Counted from the first letter of the stretch, positions 15,910-25,794 are shown. The stretch is 64,000 nt of DNA from Pseudogracilibacillus sp. (GCA_026169815.1 JAPFDT010000048.1:1-64000); one strand, 5' to 3'. The notes: generated by a model not told the origin, from the sequence alone. Translations and numbers: made by a program.

Positions 15910-16980
15910 ATGTATCCTCATGATCTTTTTACTGATAATAAGCAATCTGAAAAAAATGTGTTTGACTGGTATAGTCATAATCATCAAGAAAAAGCTTTTA
16001 TTGTATGGGGAGAAGACAAGCAATTAATGTATATGTCAAAAAGCTTTGCTGAGTTATTTTTAGAAAAGAGCAAAGACTTATTAAACCAAAAATGGACAAC
16101 TTTGTTTAATAAAGAAACTCAAAAAAAGATAAGTGAACACTATGCTACACATCCTACTAATCAGTTAATGCTATCTTCTATACATATTGGAATGGATAAA
16201 ACAAAAACTATAATATGTGACATAGTCATTGATCGTATTCGAATATGTGAGAATACGTTTTATATTTGCCAAATAGAAAATAAAACATATGTAAAAGAAT
16301 TGGAAGAAATTATAGTAGACAGTCAAAAATCATTACTGTCTGCTCAACTAGCTGCAGGATTAGTTCACGAAATTAGGAATCCGCTTACATCAATAAAAGG
16401 TTTTATTCAATTAATTCAAGCAGGTATTGAGCAAAAAGAGGATTTTTATCAAGTTATAATAAGTGAAATTGAACATTTAGAAAAGATAACAACAGAGTTA
16501 TTACAAATTGCGAAACCTTTTAAAGGCGATATGAAAGAAGAGTATATACATGAATTGATTCAAGATATATCATTAGTTATGAATATTCAATCAAACTTTG
16601 ACCATATACATTTAGATATAATTTGTGATGATAATTTATTAGTTACTTGTAATGGTCCTCAAATAAAACAAATATTCGTTAATCTTTTATTAAATGCAAT
16701 GGAAGCTATGGAAGATGGTGGACTTATCTCATTGAATGCATATGAACGAGATGGATTTGCTGTTATCGATATAATTGATGAGGGAGAAGGCGTTAACAAA
16801 GATATTATCAAAGAGTTAGATCAGCCTTTTTTTACAACGAAAGAAAAAGGTACAGGATTAGGGTTAGCTATTACCAAACATTTATTAGATTTACACGAGG
16901 CTAAATTACATGTAAAAAGAAATGAAACAAAAGGATGCACATTTACAGTAATATTACCACTTACCAATAATCAATTGTAA
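15910..16980 (+). CDS. PAS-domain sensor histidine kinase, sporulation-kinase type
   Basis: Soluble histidine kinase of 356 residues without transmembrane segments. A PAS-like sensor (about 20-130) is followed by a dimerisation/phosphotransfer domain with the H-box LVHEIRNPLTSIKGFIQLI (His near 153) and a C-terminal ATPase domain with N-box NLLLNAMEAM and G-boxes IDEGEGV and KGTGLGLAI. The H-box is that of the KinA-KinE kinases feeding the Spo0F/Spo0B phosphorelay. No response regulator is adjacent, consistent with such an orphan kinase. AAGGAGATGATAT precedes the ATG. In B. subtilis this place next to acnA holds spore genes (cotM, sspP, sspO). Confidence 0.82.
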   Translation: MYPHDLFTDNKQSEKNVFDWYSHNHQEKAFIVWGEDKQLMYMSKSFAELFLEKSKDLLNQKWTTLFNKETQKKISEHYATHPTNQLMLSSIHIGMDKTKTIICDIVIDRIRICENTFYICQIENKTYVKELEEIIVDSQKSLLSAQLAAGLVHEIRNPLTSIKGFIQLIQAGIEQKEDFYQVIISEIEHLEKITTELLQIAKPFKGDMKEEYIHELIQDISLVMNIQSNFDHIHLDIICDDNLLVTCNGPQIKQIFVNLLLNAMEAMEDGGLISLNAYERDGFAVIDIIDEGEGVNKDIIKELDQPFFTTKEKGTGLGLAITKHLLDLHEAKLHVKRNETKGCTFTVILPLTNNQL

Positions 16981-17071
16981 ATAACTCAAAAAGTTACTGA
17001 TAACTATTATCTATCAAAAAGCATAATTTATTAATATAGCATAACTATTATCTAATCATTTGTCTTATGCC

Positions 17072-17154
17072 ATCCTTTCGTATAGACTAATAGTTGAAAG
17101 GAGTTAAAATCCTTTCGTACTTTATTATGAATTTTATTATTCTAAATAAGTACG
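17072..17154 (+). promoter_or_regulatory. Repeat-rich leader and promoter region of acnA
   Basis: ATCCTTTCGTA occurs twice, at 17072-17082 and 17109-17119. Between them GAAAGGA (17096-17102) is complementary to TCCTTTC of either copy, so two mutually exclusive hairpins are possible. A further dyad, CGTACTT (17116-17122) with AAGTACG (17148-17154), follows. TATAGA at 17080-17085 may be a -10 box, in which case the first copy lies in promoter DNA and the repeats may be protein sites. Which reading is right cannot be told from sequence. Confidence 0.4.
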
Positions 17155-17186
17155 TAAATAACTGCTTGAAAGGGGCATAATATTTA

Positions 17187-19895
17187 ATGAGTAATGAAAA
17201 AGCGTTTCGTTCAAAGAAAAATTTCGAACTAAATGGCAAAAAGTATAACTATTATGATTTAAAAGCAATTGAAGATGCTAATCTTGGAAATGTGGCTCGC
17301 TTACCATTTTCTATTCGCGTATTGCTAGAATCAGTTCTACGTCAATATGATGGTAGAGTTATTAAAGATGAGCATGTTGAAGGATTAGCTAAGTGGGGTC
17401 AGACGGAAATTAAAGAAGACGTTCCTTTTAAACCTTCACGAGTTATTCTTCAGGACTTTACAGGTGTTCCAGCAGTAGTTGATTTAGCATCACTACGTAA
17501 AGCTATGATTGATATGGGTGGAGACCCTGCGAAGATTAACCCAGAAGTTCCGGTTGATTTAGTAATTGACCACTCGGTTCAAGTAGATAAATATGGTACA
17601 CATAATGCATTACAAGCAAATATGGATTTAGAATTTGAAAGAAATGCCGAACGTTATCAGTTCTTAAACTGGGCAACGAAAGCATTCAAAAATTATCGAG
17701 CAGTACCACCTGCAACAGGTATTGTTCACCAAGTTAACTTAGAGTATTTAGCTGATGTTGTACATGCTAACGAAAATGAGGAAGGTTCATTTGATGCATT
17801 CCCTGATACTTTAGTAGGTACAGATTCACATACACCAATGGTTAACGGTTTAGGTGTTTTAGGTTGGGGAGTTGGAGGAATTGAAGCAGAAGCAGGAATG
17901 CTTGGTCAACCATCATATTTCCCAGGACCAGATGTAATCGGTGTTAAATTTACAGGAAGCTTACCTGAAGGTACAACTGCTACTGACTTAGCATTAACAG
18001 TTACAGAAGTACTACGTAAGAAGAATGTTGTAGGTAAGTTTGTAGAGTATTATGGTCCAGGCTTACAGTATATGCCACTTGCAGACCGTGCAACTATTTC
18101 AAACATGGCTCCTGAGTATGGTGCAACATGTGGTTTCTTCCCAATTGATGAAGAATCACTTAACTACCTACGTCTAACAGGTCGTGACGAAGAAAAGATT
18201 GAATTAGTTGAAAAATATTGTAAAGAAAATAACTTCTGGTATTCTCCAGATCAAGAAGATCCAGAGTACACAGAAACAGTTGAAATAAATTTATCAGAAT
18301 TAGTTCCAAGCTTAGCTGGACCAAAACGTCCACAAGACAGAATTAATTTAGATGATATGCAAACTGAATTCAATAAAGCTGTTACAGCTCCAGCTGGTAA
18401 TCAAGGTTTAGGTTTAGATAAATCAGAGTTCGATAAAGAAGTTGTGATTACAGGCGCTGACGGTAAAGAGTCTGTTATGAAAACAGGTGCAGTTGCGATT
18501 GCAGCAATCACTTCTTGTACGAACACATCTAACCCATATGTAATGTTAGGTGCAGGTTTACTAGCAAAAAATGCGGTTGAAAAAGGATTAGAAGTACCTG
18601 ACTTTGTTAAGACTTCATTAGCACCAGGATCAACTGTAGTAACACGTTACTTAGATGATTCAGGTTTAACTAATTACTTAGATAAATTAGGATTTAACAC
18701 GGTAGGTTATGGTTGTACAACGTGTATCGGTAACTCAGGACCATTACGTGAAGATATTGAAAAAGCAGTAATGGATGCTGATTTAACTGTTGCATCAGTA
18801 CTATCTGGTAACCGTAACTTCGAAGGACGAATTCACCCATTAGCAAAAGCTAACTACTTAGCATCACCACCATTAGTAGTTGCATACGCTCTTGCTGGAT
18901 CAGTTGACTTCGATTTAAGAAATGATTCTTTAGGAAAAGATAAAGATGGTAATGATGTTTACTTGAAAGACATTTGGCCATCAATGGATGATATTAAAGC
19001 AACAGTTAACTCTGTAGTTAATCCAGAAATCTTCCGTTCAGAGTATGATAACTTATTCGAATCAAACGAAAGATGGAACGAAATCGAAACAACAGATGAG
19101 CCGTTATATGAGTGGTCAGATGACTCAACTTATATTCAGAACCCCCCATTCTTTGAAGGTTTATCTAAAGAGCCAGATACAATTAAGCCATTAGATAGTT
19201 TAAGAGTATTAGGTTATTTCGGTGATTCTATTACAACAGACCACATTTCACCAGCAGGTGCGATTGGTAAAGATACACCAGCAGGATTACACTTACAAGA
19301 AAAAGGTATAACACCTCGTCACTTTAACTCATATGGTTCACGTCGTGGAAACCATGAAGTAATGATGAGAGGTACGTTTGCTAACATTCGTATCCGTAAC
19401 AAAATTGCTCCAGGAACAGAGGGTGGATTTACAACTCACTGGCCAACAGGAGAAGTTATGCCGATTTATGATGCTGCAATGAAATATAAAGAAGATAACA
19501 CTGGTTTAGTAGTTCTAGGCGGACAGGATTACGGTATGGGATCATCTCGTGACTGGGCTGCAAAAGGATCAATTTTACTAGGAGTTAGAGCAGTAATTGC
19601 AGAAAGCTATGAGCGTATCCACCGTTCTAACTTAGTTATGATGGGTGTACTACCTCTAGTGTTTGCAGACGGACAAAGCGCTGAAAAACTTGGTTTAACA
19701 GGAGAAGAATCATTCAAGATTAATATTGATGAATCTGTACAACCAGGTGATAAAGTTGAAGTAACTGCTGTTGATAATGATGGCAAAGAAACAACATTTA
19801 ACGTTGTAGTTCGTTTTGACAGTGAAGTTGAGATGGATTACTACCGTCATGGTGGTATTTTACAAATGGTTCTACGTCAAAGACTAGAAGCGTAA
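17187..19895 (+). CDS. acnA: Aconitate hydratase
   Basis: TCA-cycle enzyme of 902 residues that isomerises citrate to isocitrate. The [4Fe-4S] ligands are seen at Cys444 ([11 protein letters not shown]), Cys510 and Cys513 ([10 protein letters not shown]). The C-terminal swivel domain contains [14 protein letters not shown]. Length and sequence fit the AcnA/IRP1-type protein of Bacilli (citB), which also binds RNA when it loses its cluster. AAGGGG lies about 11 nt before the ATG. The unusual upstream repeats are listed separately. A terminator ends the gene, so it is monocistronic. Confidence 0.97.
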   Translation: MSNEKAFRSKKNFELNGKKYNYYDLKAIEDANLGNVARLPFSIRVLLESVLRQYDGRVIKDEHVEGLAKWGQTEIKEDVPFKPSRVILQDFTGVPAVVDLASLRKAMIDMGGDPAKINPEVPVDLVIDHSVQVDKYGTHNALQANMDLEFERNAERYQFLNWATKAFKNYRAVPPATGIVHQVNLEYLADVVHANENEEGSFDAFPDTLVGTDSHTPMVNGLGVLGWGVGGIEAEAGMLGQPSYFPGPDVIGVKFTGSLPEGTTATDLALTVTEVLRKKNVVGKFVEYYGPGLQYMPLADRATISNMAPEYGATCGFFPIDEESLNYLRLTGRDEEKIELVEKYCKENNFWYSPDQEDPEYTETVEINLSELVPSLAGPKRPQDRINLDDMQTEFNKAVTAPAGNQGLGLDKSEFDKEVVITGADGKESVMKTGAVAIAAITSCTNTSNPYVMLGAGLLAKNAVEKGLEVPDFVKTSLAPGSTVVTRYLDDSGLTNYLDKLGFNTVGYGCTTCIGNSGPLREDIEKAVMDADLTVASVLSGNRNFEGRIHPLAKANYLASPPLVVAYALAGSVDFDLRNDSLGKDKDGNDVYLKDIWPSMDDIKATVNSVVNPEIFRSEYDNLFESNERWNEIETTDEPLYEWSDDSTYIQNPPFFEGLSKEPDTIKPLDSLRVLGYFGDSITTDHISPAGAIGKDTPAGLHLQEKGITPRHFNSYGSRRGNHEVMMRGTFANIRIRNKIAPGTEGGFTTHWPTGEVMPIYDAAMKYKEDNTGLVVLGGQDYGMGSSRDWAAKGSILLGVRAVIAESYERIHRSNLVMMGVLPLVFADGQSAEKLGLTGEESFKINIDESVQPGDKVEVTAVDNDGKETTFNVVVRFDSEVEMDYYRHGGILQMVLRQRLEA

Positions 19896-19910
19896 ATATC
19901 AATAATATAA

Positions 19911-19951
19911 ACAAGGTTTCGATCATTTTATTGATTGAAACCTTGTTTTTT
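19911..19951 (+). terminator. Terminator of acnA
   Basis: CAAGGTTTC (19912-19920) pairs with GAAACCTTG (19937-19945), with the stem extended inward by GATCA/TGAT pairs, followed by six T. It begins 16 nt after the stop codon. Confidence 0.9.
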
Positions 19952-20023
19952 AATCTATATTATTCCATTATGTATGGAATCAACTTACACGCATTTTACG
20001 TTTGGAGATAAATTCATTATTAT

Positions 20024-20073
20024 GAAACTAATTCGATTATTTTAAAATAATCGCTGATTGTTGAATTAGCTTC
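20024..20073. other. Nested palindrome in the acnA-yneP gap
   Basis: The exact palindrome CGATTATTTTAAAATAATCG (20034-20053) is enclosed by GAAACTAATTC (20024-20034) and GAATTAGCTTC (20063-20073), which match in 10 of 11 pairs. No coding frame or T-tract accompanies it. The gap 19952-20156 otherwise shows only a small dyad around 19963. In B. subtilis this gap carries sspN and tlp; I find neither. Confidence 0.4.
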
Positions 20074-20156
20074 ATGTGTGATTTATACTATTTATTGAAC
20101 AAGCTGCATATTAGTAAAGGTATGTAATCTAAAGAAGTATAGGGCGGGAAAAGATA

Positions 20157-20879
20157 TTGGATATTAATCAAACAACGATAGATGTACGTTATCAAGAAAC
20201 TGATCAAATGGGTGTTGTGTATCACGCAAATTACCTTGTTTGGTTTGAAATTGGACGCACAAAATTTATTGAACAACTTGGTTTTAACTATACAGAAATG
20301 GAAGCAAATAACATCGTTTCTCCTGTTGTCGATTTAACAATTAGTTTTAAGCGACCAGCTACATATAATGATAAAGTTACCGTCAATACATGGTTAGAAG
20401 CATATGATGGGATTCGAGTAAGATATGGTTATCGAGTCGATAATGAAGCAGGGGATACGTTAGTGACTGGTAATTCAGATCATGTGATTGTGCATAAAGA
20501 CACTTTTAAGCCTCTTCGTCTACGTAGAGAACATCCCGCATGGCATCAAGCATATAAAAATCAATTAAAAGGTGATTTGATTATGGCATTTGGAATTAAT
20601 AAAGCAGAATTACGTGAATGGAAAGAACAAGTAAATAAAGGTGAAATTGCTATTTTAACTCATTTTTGGTTAGATAAACGATTTCCAGGCTGTACATCCG
20701 TAACGAAGGTTGGTTGTAGTGATCTAGCAGTTTTAAAAGAGTGGGGCAAGCAATATAATTTACAACCACAATGGATTCATAAAAATCGCTATCCTCATTT
20801 CGATTTGTTTGGTGAGCGTCAAAAAAACATCTTACAAGAAGAAGGATTATATCACCATATTAAACGATTTAATTTATAA
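20157..20879 (+). CDS. Fused YneP acyl-CoA thioesterase and YneQ-like protein
   Basis: One uninterrupted frame of 240 residues joins two proteins that are separate genes in B. subtilis. Residues 1-140 are a 4HBT hotdog thioesterase with the catalytic Asp16 in YQETDQMGVVYHANYLVWFE. Residues 143-240 match YneQ, a small protein of unknown role (AFGINKAELREWKEQV, then FWLDKRFPGCTSVTKVGC). AAAGGTGAT lies just before an in-frame ATG at 20583, so a separate YneQ could still be made from an internal start. The gene begins at TTG 20157 behind AGGGCGGG. A shared terminator ends it. Confidence 0.82.
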   Translation: MDINQTTIDVRYQETDQMGVVYHANYLVWFEIGRTKFIEQLGFNYTEMEANNIVSPVVDLTISFKRPATYNDKVTVNTWLEAYDGIRVRYGYRVDNEAGDTLVTGNSDHVIVHKDTFKPLRLRREHPAWHQAYKNQLKGDLIMAFGINKAELREWKEQVNKGEIAILTHFWLDKRFPGCTSVTKVGCSDLAVLKEWGKQYNLQPQWIHKNRYPHFDLFGERQKNILQEEGLYHHIKRFNL

Positions 20880-20889
20880 TATGAAAAAA

Positions 20890-20928
20890 CGAACCACAAT
20901 TTATGATTCGTAAATAAATTGTGGTTCG
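20890..20928. terminator. Bidirectional terminator between yneP-yneQ and yneR
   Basis: Perfect 15-bp stem, 20890-20904 with 20914-20928, around a 9-nt loop. The yneR stop codon (20901-20903) lies inside the left arm. Confidence 0.88.
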
Positions 20929-21191
20929 TCTAATTGTTCATCTAACGTTACTGTTAAATCATGATTATCAAAATACCATGCATCCGCTTCGTCAATAAAA
21001 TATACAATGCCATTTTTCTTAACAGATGTATGCATGTTAGCAGGCTCTTCAACATTTATCCCTAATGAAAAACCGGGAATTCTCCCACCAACACCACCAT
21101 ATCGTACAAAGAAACGAATGGCATCTCCAGATTCAATATTTAATTCCTCTTCATACCAGTTCGTTGCTTGATCTGAGACGTTTATTTTCAT
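20901..21191 (-). CDS. yneR: HesB-like (YneR family) protein lacking the Fe-S cysteines
   Basis: A 96-residue cytoplasmic protein with the HesB/IscA-type fold pattern. The motif FFVRYGGVGGRIPGFSLGI replaces the usual region and no Cys residue occurs anywhere, so Fe-S binding of the A-type carriers is excluded. The function of YneR is unknown. GGAGGTAAC lies before ATG 21191. yidD and folE2 are upstream on the same strand with gaps of 15 and 10 nt, forming the likely operon folE2-yidD-yneR. Confidence 0.82.
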   Translation of the reverse strand: MKINVSDQATNWYEEELNIESGDAIRFFVRYGGVGGRIPGFSLGINVEEPANMHTSVKKNGIVYFIDEADAWYFDNHDLTVTLDEQLDEPQFIYES

Positions 21192-21206
21192 TGTTGTTAC
21201 CTCCAG

Positions 21207-21440
21207 TTACTTATTGATCGTTTCCTCTTTTTCGGGAACTAAGTCGACCCCTCCCGGGTGAAATGGATGACATTTTGAAATCCGAGCGATAGTTAAATAT
21301 GTCCCTTTCAATGCACCAAATCGTTCATAACTTTCAAGACTATATGCTGAACAAGTCGGATAAAATCGACAAGTAGGAGGCTTTAATCGACTAATATATT
21401 TGCGGTAAAACTTAACAATTGCAATGAATATTCGATTCAT
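21207..21440 (-). CDS. yidD: Membrane protein insertion efficiency factor YidD
   Basis: A 77-residue protein with the family signature [21 protein letters not shown] and the downstream [13 protein letters not shown]. YidD proteins assist YidC/SRP-dependent membrane protein insertion and associate with the membrane through an N-terminal amphipathic helix (about 1-17). AAGGAG lies upstream of ATG 21440. It sits between folE2 and yneR rather than next to rpmH-rnpA-yidC, which is usual for the Bacillus paralogue. Confidence 0.93.
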   Translation of the reverse strand: MNRIFIAIVKFYRKYISRLKPPTCRFYPTCSAYSLESYERFGALKGTYLTIARISKCHPFHPGGVDLVPEKEETINK

Positions 21441-21450
21441 AATCTACTCC

Positions 21451-22380
21451 TTAATCGTCAGTTGTTTTATCAAATTCAATTATAGCTATCGCATCATGCA
21501 AGTGAATCGACTCTTCATTTTCACATGTTACTTTAAACTTCTCTATATATGGTAAGTCATATAAATCAGCAGCAACTAAACGAACGATATCTTCAACAAA
21601 ACGGGGATTTTCATAAGCTTGTTCTGTTACATTTTTTTCATCAGGTCTTTTTAATACTGGATAAATAATAGCACTCGCATTACTTTCTGCTGCATGAAGT
21701 AATGCTTCTTTCCAATCAACTTTGTAATCATGAAAGTCATCTGTAAAAGTAACTTCCATCGTTACTTTACCTCGCTGACTATGAGCACTATATTCACTAA
21801 TTTCTTTGGAACAAGGACATAACGTTGTAACATATGTTGTTAAAGAGGCACTTAATCTTTGTTGTTCTTTATTTTTATATTCAATTTTTGTTGTTGCTTC
21901 GGCATGGTTTAAACCAGCACTTCCTGAAGATGGACCTTTTCTTTCGAAAAACCAAGGATATTGCACTTCAATTGTCACATCTTCTTGATTAAGTCTTCCT
22001 TTTAATTGTTCAGAAAACTGTAATAAAGATGTAAAATCAACTTGAAACCCACCATTATTTGATTGCTCTATTTGCTCTAAAAAGCGACTCATATTAGTAC
22101 CTTTATTTTTTCGATTAACTTGTGCTGTTAATTTAAATGTACCAATCGATGTTTGGATTGTTGGCGTAATAGAGCTATTAATAACAACTGGATATTTTAC
22201 ATTGCTTATACCAACTTCTTTTATATCAAATAAAAAATCTTTTTCAGTATTTTGTAAATCAGCCATGTCAGCTTTTTTAGTAGGCTTTGTTTTCGGCCCT
22301 GGTTCGACCGATCCGAATAAAATATGACGTTCCGCTTTATTCGGTAGTTTTCTATGTGAACGTGTTTCGATTTTATTCAT
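21451..22380 (-). CDS. folE2: GTP cyclohydrolase FolE2
   Basis: Converts GTP to dihydroneopterin triphosphate, the first step of folate synthesis, by the type IB enzyme. The protein of 309 residues has the metal-binding motif LCPCSKEISEYSAHSQRG (Cys near 188 and 190). FolE2 can use metals other than zinc, and in B. subtilis it is induced by zinc starvation through Zur. I see no Zur-box-like TCGTAAT palindrome in the short 76-bp upstream gap, so here it may be constitutive. AAGGGAG precedes ATG 22380. Confidence 0.95.
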   Translation of the reverse strand: MNKIETRSHRKLPNKAERHILFGSVEPGPKTKPTKKADMADLQNTEKDFLFDIKEVGISNVKYPVVINSSITPTIQTSIGTFKLTAQVNRKNKGTNMSRFLEQIEQSNNGGFQVDFTSLLQFSEQLKGRLNQEDVTIEVQYPWFFERKGPSSGSAGLNHAEATTKIEYKNKEQQRLSASLTTYVTTLCPCSKEISEYSAHSQRGKVTMEVTFTDDFHDYKVDWKEALLHAAESNASAIIYPVLKRPDEKNVTEQAYENPRFVEDIVRLVAADLYDLPYIEKFKVTCENEESIHLHDAIAIIEFDKTTDD

Positions 22381-22456
22381 AGTAATCTCCCTTACGGCAA
22401 TTATTTAACTCAATAAAAGTATATGATATTGTAGCGGTCTGTTCAATAATAATGTA

Positions 22457-23050
22457 CTACATCCACGTTATTTTAGGTTCTTCTTTATTAATAATACGTT
22501 TTATATTTTCTCTGTGACGATAAACAACAAAAACAGTTAAAATATTAATTAAACTAAATAACAATAAATCATTTAGGAAAAATGAAATAATCGTTGCTAC
22601 AACACCAGTAAGCATAGATGCTAAAGATACATATTTAAATAAATATAGTGTTAGAATAAATGTAACAAGGATAGCTAAAAATAATAAAGGATTAACTCCT
22701 AAAATAATCCCACCAGAAGTAGCTACTGCTTTTCCACCTTTAAAACGAGCGAATATCGGATAAGTATGTCCTACTACAGCAAAAATTCCAATAATAAGTC
22801 GTATGACATCCACTTCAAAGAAGAAGCTAGCAAATAATGGAATAAGTGTAGCGAGCGTACCTTTTAAAATATCGGCAAGTGTTACGATAATACCTGCCTT
22901 TGTTCCAAGGACACGAAAAGCGTTCGTTGCTCCTAAATTTCCACTACCATGTTCACGAACATCTATCTGATAGCCAACTTTCCCAACAATTAAAGCAAAG
23001 GGAATAGAGCCTAATAAATAAGCAATTAAGCCAAAAATTACATATTCCAT
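22457..23050 (-). CDS. plsY: Acyl-phosphate glycerol-3-phosphate acyltransferase PlsY
   Basis: Integral membrane enzyme of 197 residues that transfers an acyl group from acyl-phosphate to glycerol-3-phosphate, starting phospholipid synthesis. The three active-site motifs are visible: [11 protein letters not shown] near residue 14, [15 protein letters not shown] near 36, and [21 protein letters not shown] near 93. The ribosome-binding site is poor (AGTGGGC). Position next to yneT and parE on the opposite strand is conserved in Bacillus. Confidence 0.95.
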   Translation of the reverse strand: MEYVIFGLIAYLLGSIPFALIVGKVGYQIDVREHGSGNLGATNAFRVLGTKAGIIVTLADILKGTLATLIPLFASFFFEVDVIRLIIGIFAVVGHTYPIFARFKGGKAVATSGGIILGVNPLLFLAILVTFILTLYLFKYVSLASMLTGVVATIISFFLNDLLLFSLINILTVFVVYRHRENIKRIINKEEPKITWM

Positions 23051-23265
23051 TGCAAGCCCACTTTCTATTAATTTATATTTTTACATTACTTATTAGTTTA
23101 TCATATTTTTTGCATAAATCTATAGAGCCTAGTCGTTTACAATGAAATTATTTATAGTTTACTATTAATAAACTTTATCTCTTAATCTATTATTTACAAC
23201 TTTAGCTTATAATGTGGTAGTATAAGGATAGAGACAATCGTTTATACATAAAGGGGTGTTAGATT

Positions 23266-23685
23266 ATGACATGGAAAAATCCTGAAAATAATGAAATTGC
23301 TGACGTTCTTCAAACAGCTAAAAAAATTGCTGTTGTAGGATTATCGGACAAACCTGATCGGACGTCTTACCAAATATCAAAAGCGATGCAAGATGTGGGA
23401 TATAAGATCATTCCTGTTAATCCGGCAATCGATGCAGTATTAGGAGAAAAAGCGTATGATTCTTTAAGCGACATAGAAGAATCAATTGATATTATTAACG
23501 TGTTCAGACGTTCAGAATTTTTATTAGATGTAGCAAACGATGTATTACAAACAAATTGTAAGGTTTTTTGGGCACAACAAGGAGTTGTGAATGAAGAAGC
23601 TTACAAATTATTGAAAGAAAATGATTTTACTGTAATAATGGATTTATGTATTAAAGTAGCACACGCAGTTTTACCTAGAAATTAA
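23266..23685 (+). CDS. yneT: CoA-binding domain protein YneT
   Basis: A 139-residue protein that is a single Rossmann-like CoA-binding domain. The motifs KKIAVVGLSDKPDRTSYQIS and KIIPVNPAIDAVLGEKAY are those of the family related to the CoA-binding part of succinyl-CoA ligases. No catalytic domain is attached and the role is unknown. AAAGGGG lies before the ATG. A terminator separates it from parE. Confidence 0.88.
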   Translation: MTWKNPENNEIADVLQTAKKIAVVGLSDKPDRTSYQISKAMQDVGYKIIPVNPAIDAVLGEKAYDSLSDIEESIDIINVFRRSEFLLDVANDVLQTNCKVFWAQQGVVNEEAYKLLKENDFTVIMDLCIKVAHAVLPRN

Positions 23686-23708
23686 TATATATTTACGGTA
23701 TATTAAAA

Positions 23709-23739
23709 AAGGGATGACATTATAAGGTCATCTCTTTTT
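23709..23739 (+). terminator. Terminator of yneT
   Basis: AAGGGATGAC (23709-23718) pairs with GTCATCTCTT (23727-23736) with one G-U pair, followed by a T-run. Confidence 0.8.
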
Positions 23740-23856
23740 ATTCGCTTTATTTTTTTGAAATTATAACTATAATAAACATATCAACTTACAATATAATATG
23801 AAAATAATAAAGTACACTTGAAAAAGCAATGATTATTAAAAGGAGTCGATGACCGA

Positions 23857-25794
23857 GTGACAGATGCTTCCATTAACTATACAGAAGAATCTATTCAAGT
23901 ATTAGAAGGTTTAGATGCCGTTAGAAAAAGACCAGCAATGTATATCGGTAGTACTGATGTAAAAGGGTTACATCATCTAGTTTATGAAATTATTGATAAT
24001 GCGGTAGACGAAGCATTATCGGGTTACGGAAATGAAATCGATGTAACGATACATGCGGATAAAAGTATTTCAATTCGTGATAATGGGCGAGGAATTCCTA
24101 CAGGGATGCATGAAACAGGTAAACCAACTACGGAAGTTATTTTTACAGTTTTGCATGCTGGTGGAAAATTCGGACAAGGTGGATATAAATCAAGTGGTGG
24201 TCTTCATGGTGTAGGTGCTGCTGTCGTAAATGCATTATCCGAATGGTTAGAAGTAACAACCTACCGTAACGGCGAAGAGTATCATCAATACTTTGAAGCA
24301 GGTGGAAAACCAACAACAAGTTTAGAGTTTAAAGGTAACACAACGAAAAAAGGTTCGATTATCCGCTTCAAACCAGATCCAGCTATTTTTTCTACAGTAG
24401 ATTTTAAATTAGAAACGATTAGTGATCGTTTAAGAGAATCTGCTTTTTTATTTAATCAATTAAAAATTACGTTAAAAGATGAACGAACCGACTTTGAAGA
24501 AGTATATGAATATGAAAATGGATTACAATCTTTTATTGAATATTTGAATGAAGGTAAAGATGGCTTACATGACATCATTACTTTTAGTGGTGAACAACAA
24601 GGAATCGAGTTAGACTTTGCATTCCAATTCAGTGATAGCTATGTAGAAAATATGCATTCATTTGTAAACCATGTTCGTACAAAAGATGGTGGAACACATG
24701 AAGTTGGTGCTCGTACAGCTATTACAAGAACATTTAATGAATATGCACGACGCAATGACTTTTTAAAAGAAAAAGATAAAAACTTAGATGGTAATGATAT
24801 AAGGGAAGGTTTAACAGCAATTGTATCGATTCGTGTTCCTGAAGCATTGTTACAGTTTGAAGGGCAAACGAAGGGTAGATTAGGTACCTCAGAAGCACGT
24901 TCTGTTGTAGATTCGATCGTATCAGAAAAATTAACCTATTTTCTTGAAGAAAATCGAGAAGTCGCTAAATCATTAATTACGAAGTCTGTTCAAGCAAAAG
25001 AAGCTAGAGAAGCTGCGCAAAAGGCTCGAGAAGATGCAAGAAGTGGTAAAAAAAGACGTCGTAATGACACACTACTAAGCGGAAAATTAACTCCTGCCCA
25101 ATCTCGTGATGCTTCTAAAAATGAACTATTTCTAGTCGAAGGTGATTCTGCTGGAGGTTCGGCTAAACAGGGAAGGGATCGTGTTTTCCAAGCAATCCTA
25201 CCTTTAAGAGGTAAAGTAGTGAATACGGAAAAAGCTAAATTAGAAGACATTATGAAAAATGAAGAAATCGCAACGATTATTCATACAGTTGGCGCAGGTG
25301 TAGGGGCAGACTTCAACCAAGAAGACAGTCGCTATGATAAAGTTATCATTATGACGGATGCCGATACAGATGGTGCCCATATTCAAGTGTTATTACTTAC
25401 TTTCTTTTACCGTTACATGCGACCATTAATTGAAGCAGGTAAAGTATATATCGCATTACCTCCTTTATATAAAGTCTCAAAAGGAAAAGGTAAGAAAGAA
25501 CAAGTTATCTATGCGTGGAGCGACGAAGAAATGAAAGTAGCTACGAAAGAGTTAAAATCTGGTTATATGGTACAGCGTTATAAAGGTTTAGGGGAAATGA
25601 ATGCAGATCAATTATGGGAAACAACAATGAACCCTGAATCAAGAACATTAGTAAGAGTTACCTTGGAAAACATGGCACAAGCAGAAAGACGTGTCACAAC
25701 ATTAATGGGCGATAAAGTATCACCGAGAAGAACATGGATAGAAGAAAATGTTGCGTTTGGATTAGAGGAAGATGATACTCTTTTAGACAAATAA
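23857..25794 (+). CDS. parE: DNA topoisomerase IV subunit B (ParE)
   Basis: ATPase subunit of topoisomerase IV, which decatenates daughter chromosomes. The 645-residue protein has the GHKL ATPase motifs DNAVDEAL, DNGRGIPTG and GGLHGVGAAVVNALS, and the TOPRIM metal motifs LVEGDSAGGSAKQGRD and MTDADTDGAHI. It is ParE and not GyrB because parC follows at 40 nt and yneT precedes, as in Bacillus, away from the origin genes. GTG 23857 is the start, with AAAGGAG at an unusually long 12-nt spacing. An ATG at 23849 opens only the 3-codon frame M-T-E that stops across the GTG. Confidence 0.95.
   Translation: MTDASINYTEESIQVLEGLDAVRKRPAMYIGSTDVKGLHHLVYEIIDNAVDEALSGYGNEIDVTIHADKSISIRDNGRGIPTGMHETGKPTTEVIFTVLHAGGKFGQGGYKSSGGLHGVGAAVVNALSEWLEVTTYRNGEEYHQYFEAGGKPTTSLEFKGNTTKKGSIIRFKPDPAIFSTVDFKLETISDRLRESAFLFNQLKITLKDERTDFEEVYEYENGLQSFIEYLNEGKDGLHDIITFSGEQQGIELDFAFQFSDSYVENMHSFVNHVRTKDGGTHEVGARTAITRTFNEYARRNDFLKEKDKNLDGNDIREGLTAIVSIRVPEALLQFEGQTKGRLGTSEARSVVDSIVSEKLTYFLEENREVAKSLITKSVQAKEAREAAQKAREDARSGKKRRRNDTLLSGKLTPAQSRDASKNELFLVEGDSAGGSAKQGRDRVFQAILPLRGKVVNTEKAKLEDIMKNEEIATIIHTVGAGVGADFNQEDSRYDKVIIMTDADTDGAHIQVLLLTFFYRYMRPLIEAGKVYIALPPLYKVSKGKGKKEQVIYAWSDEEMKVATKELKSGYMVQRYKGLGEMNADQLWETTMNPESRTLVRVTLENMAQAERRVTTLMGDKVSPRRTWIEENVAFGLEEDDTLLDK

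Noticed and set aside
22381-22456. Zur operator upstream of folE2.
   Set aside because: I looked for a TCGTAAT-type palindrome and found none in the gap.
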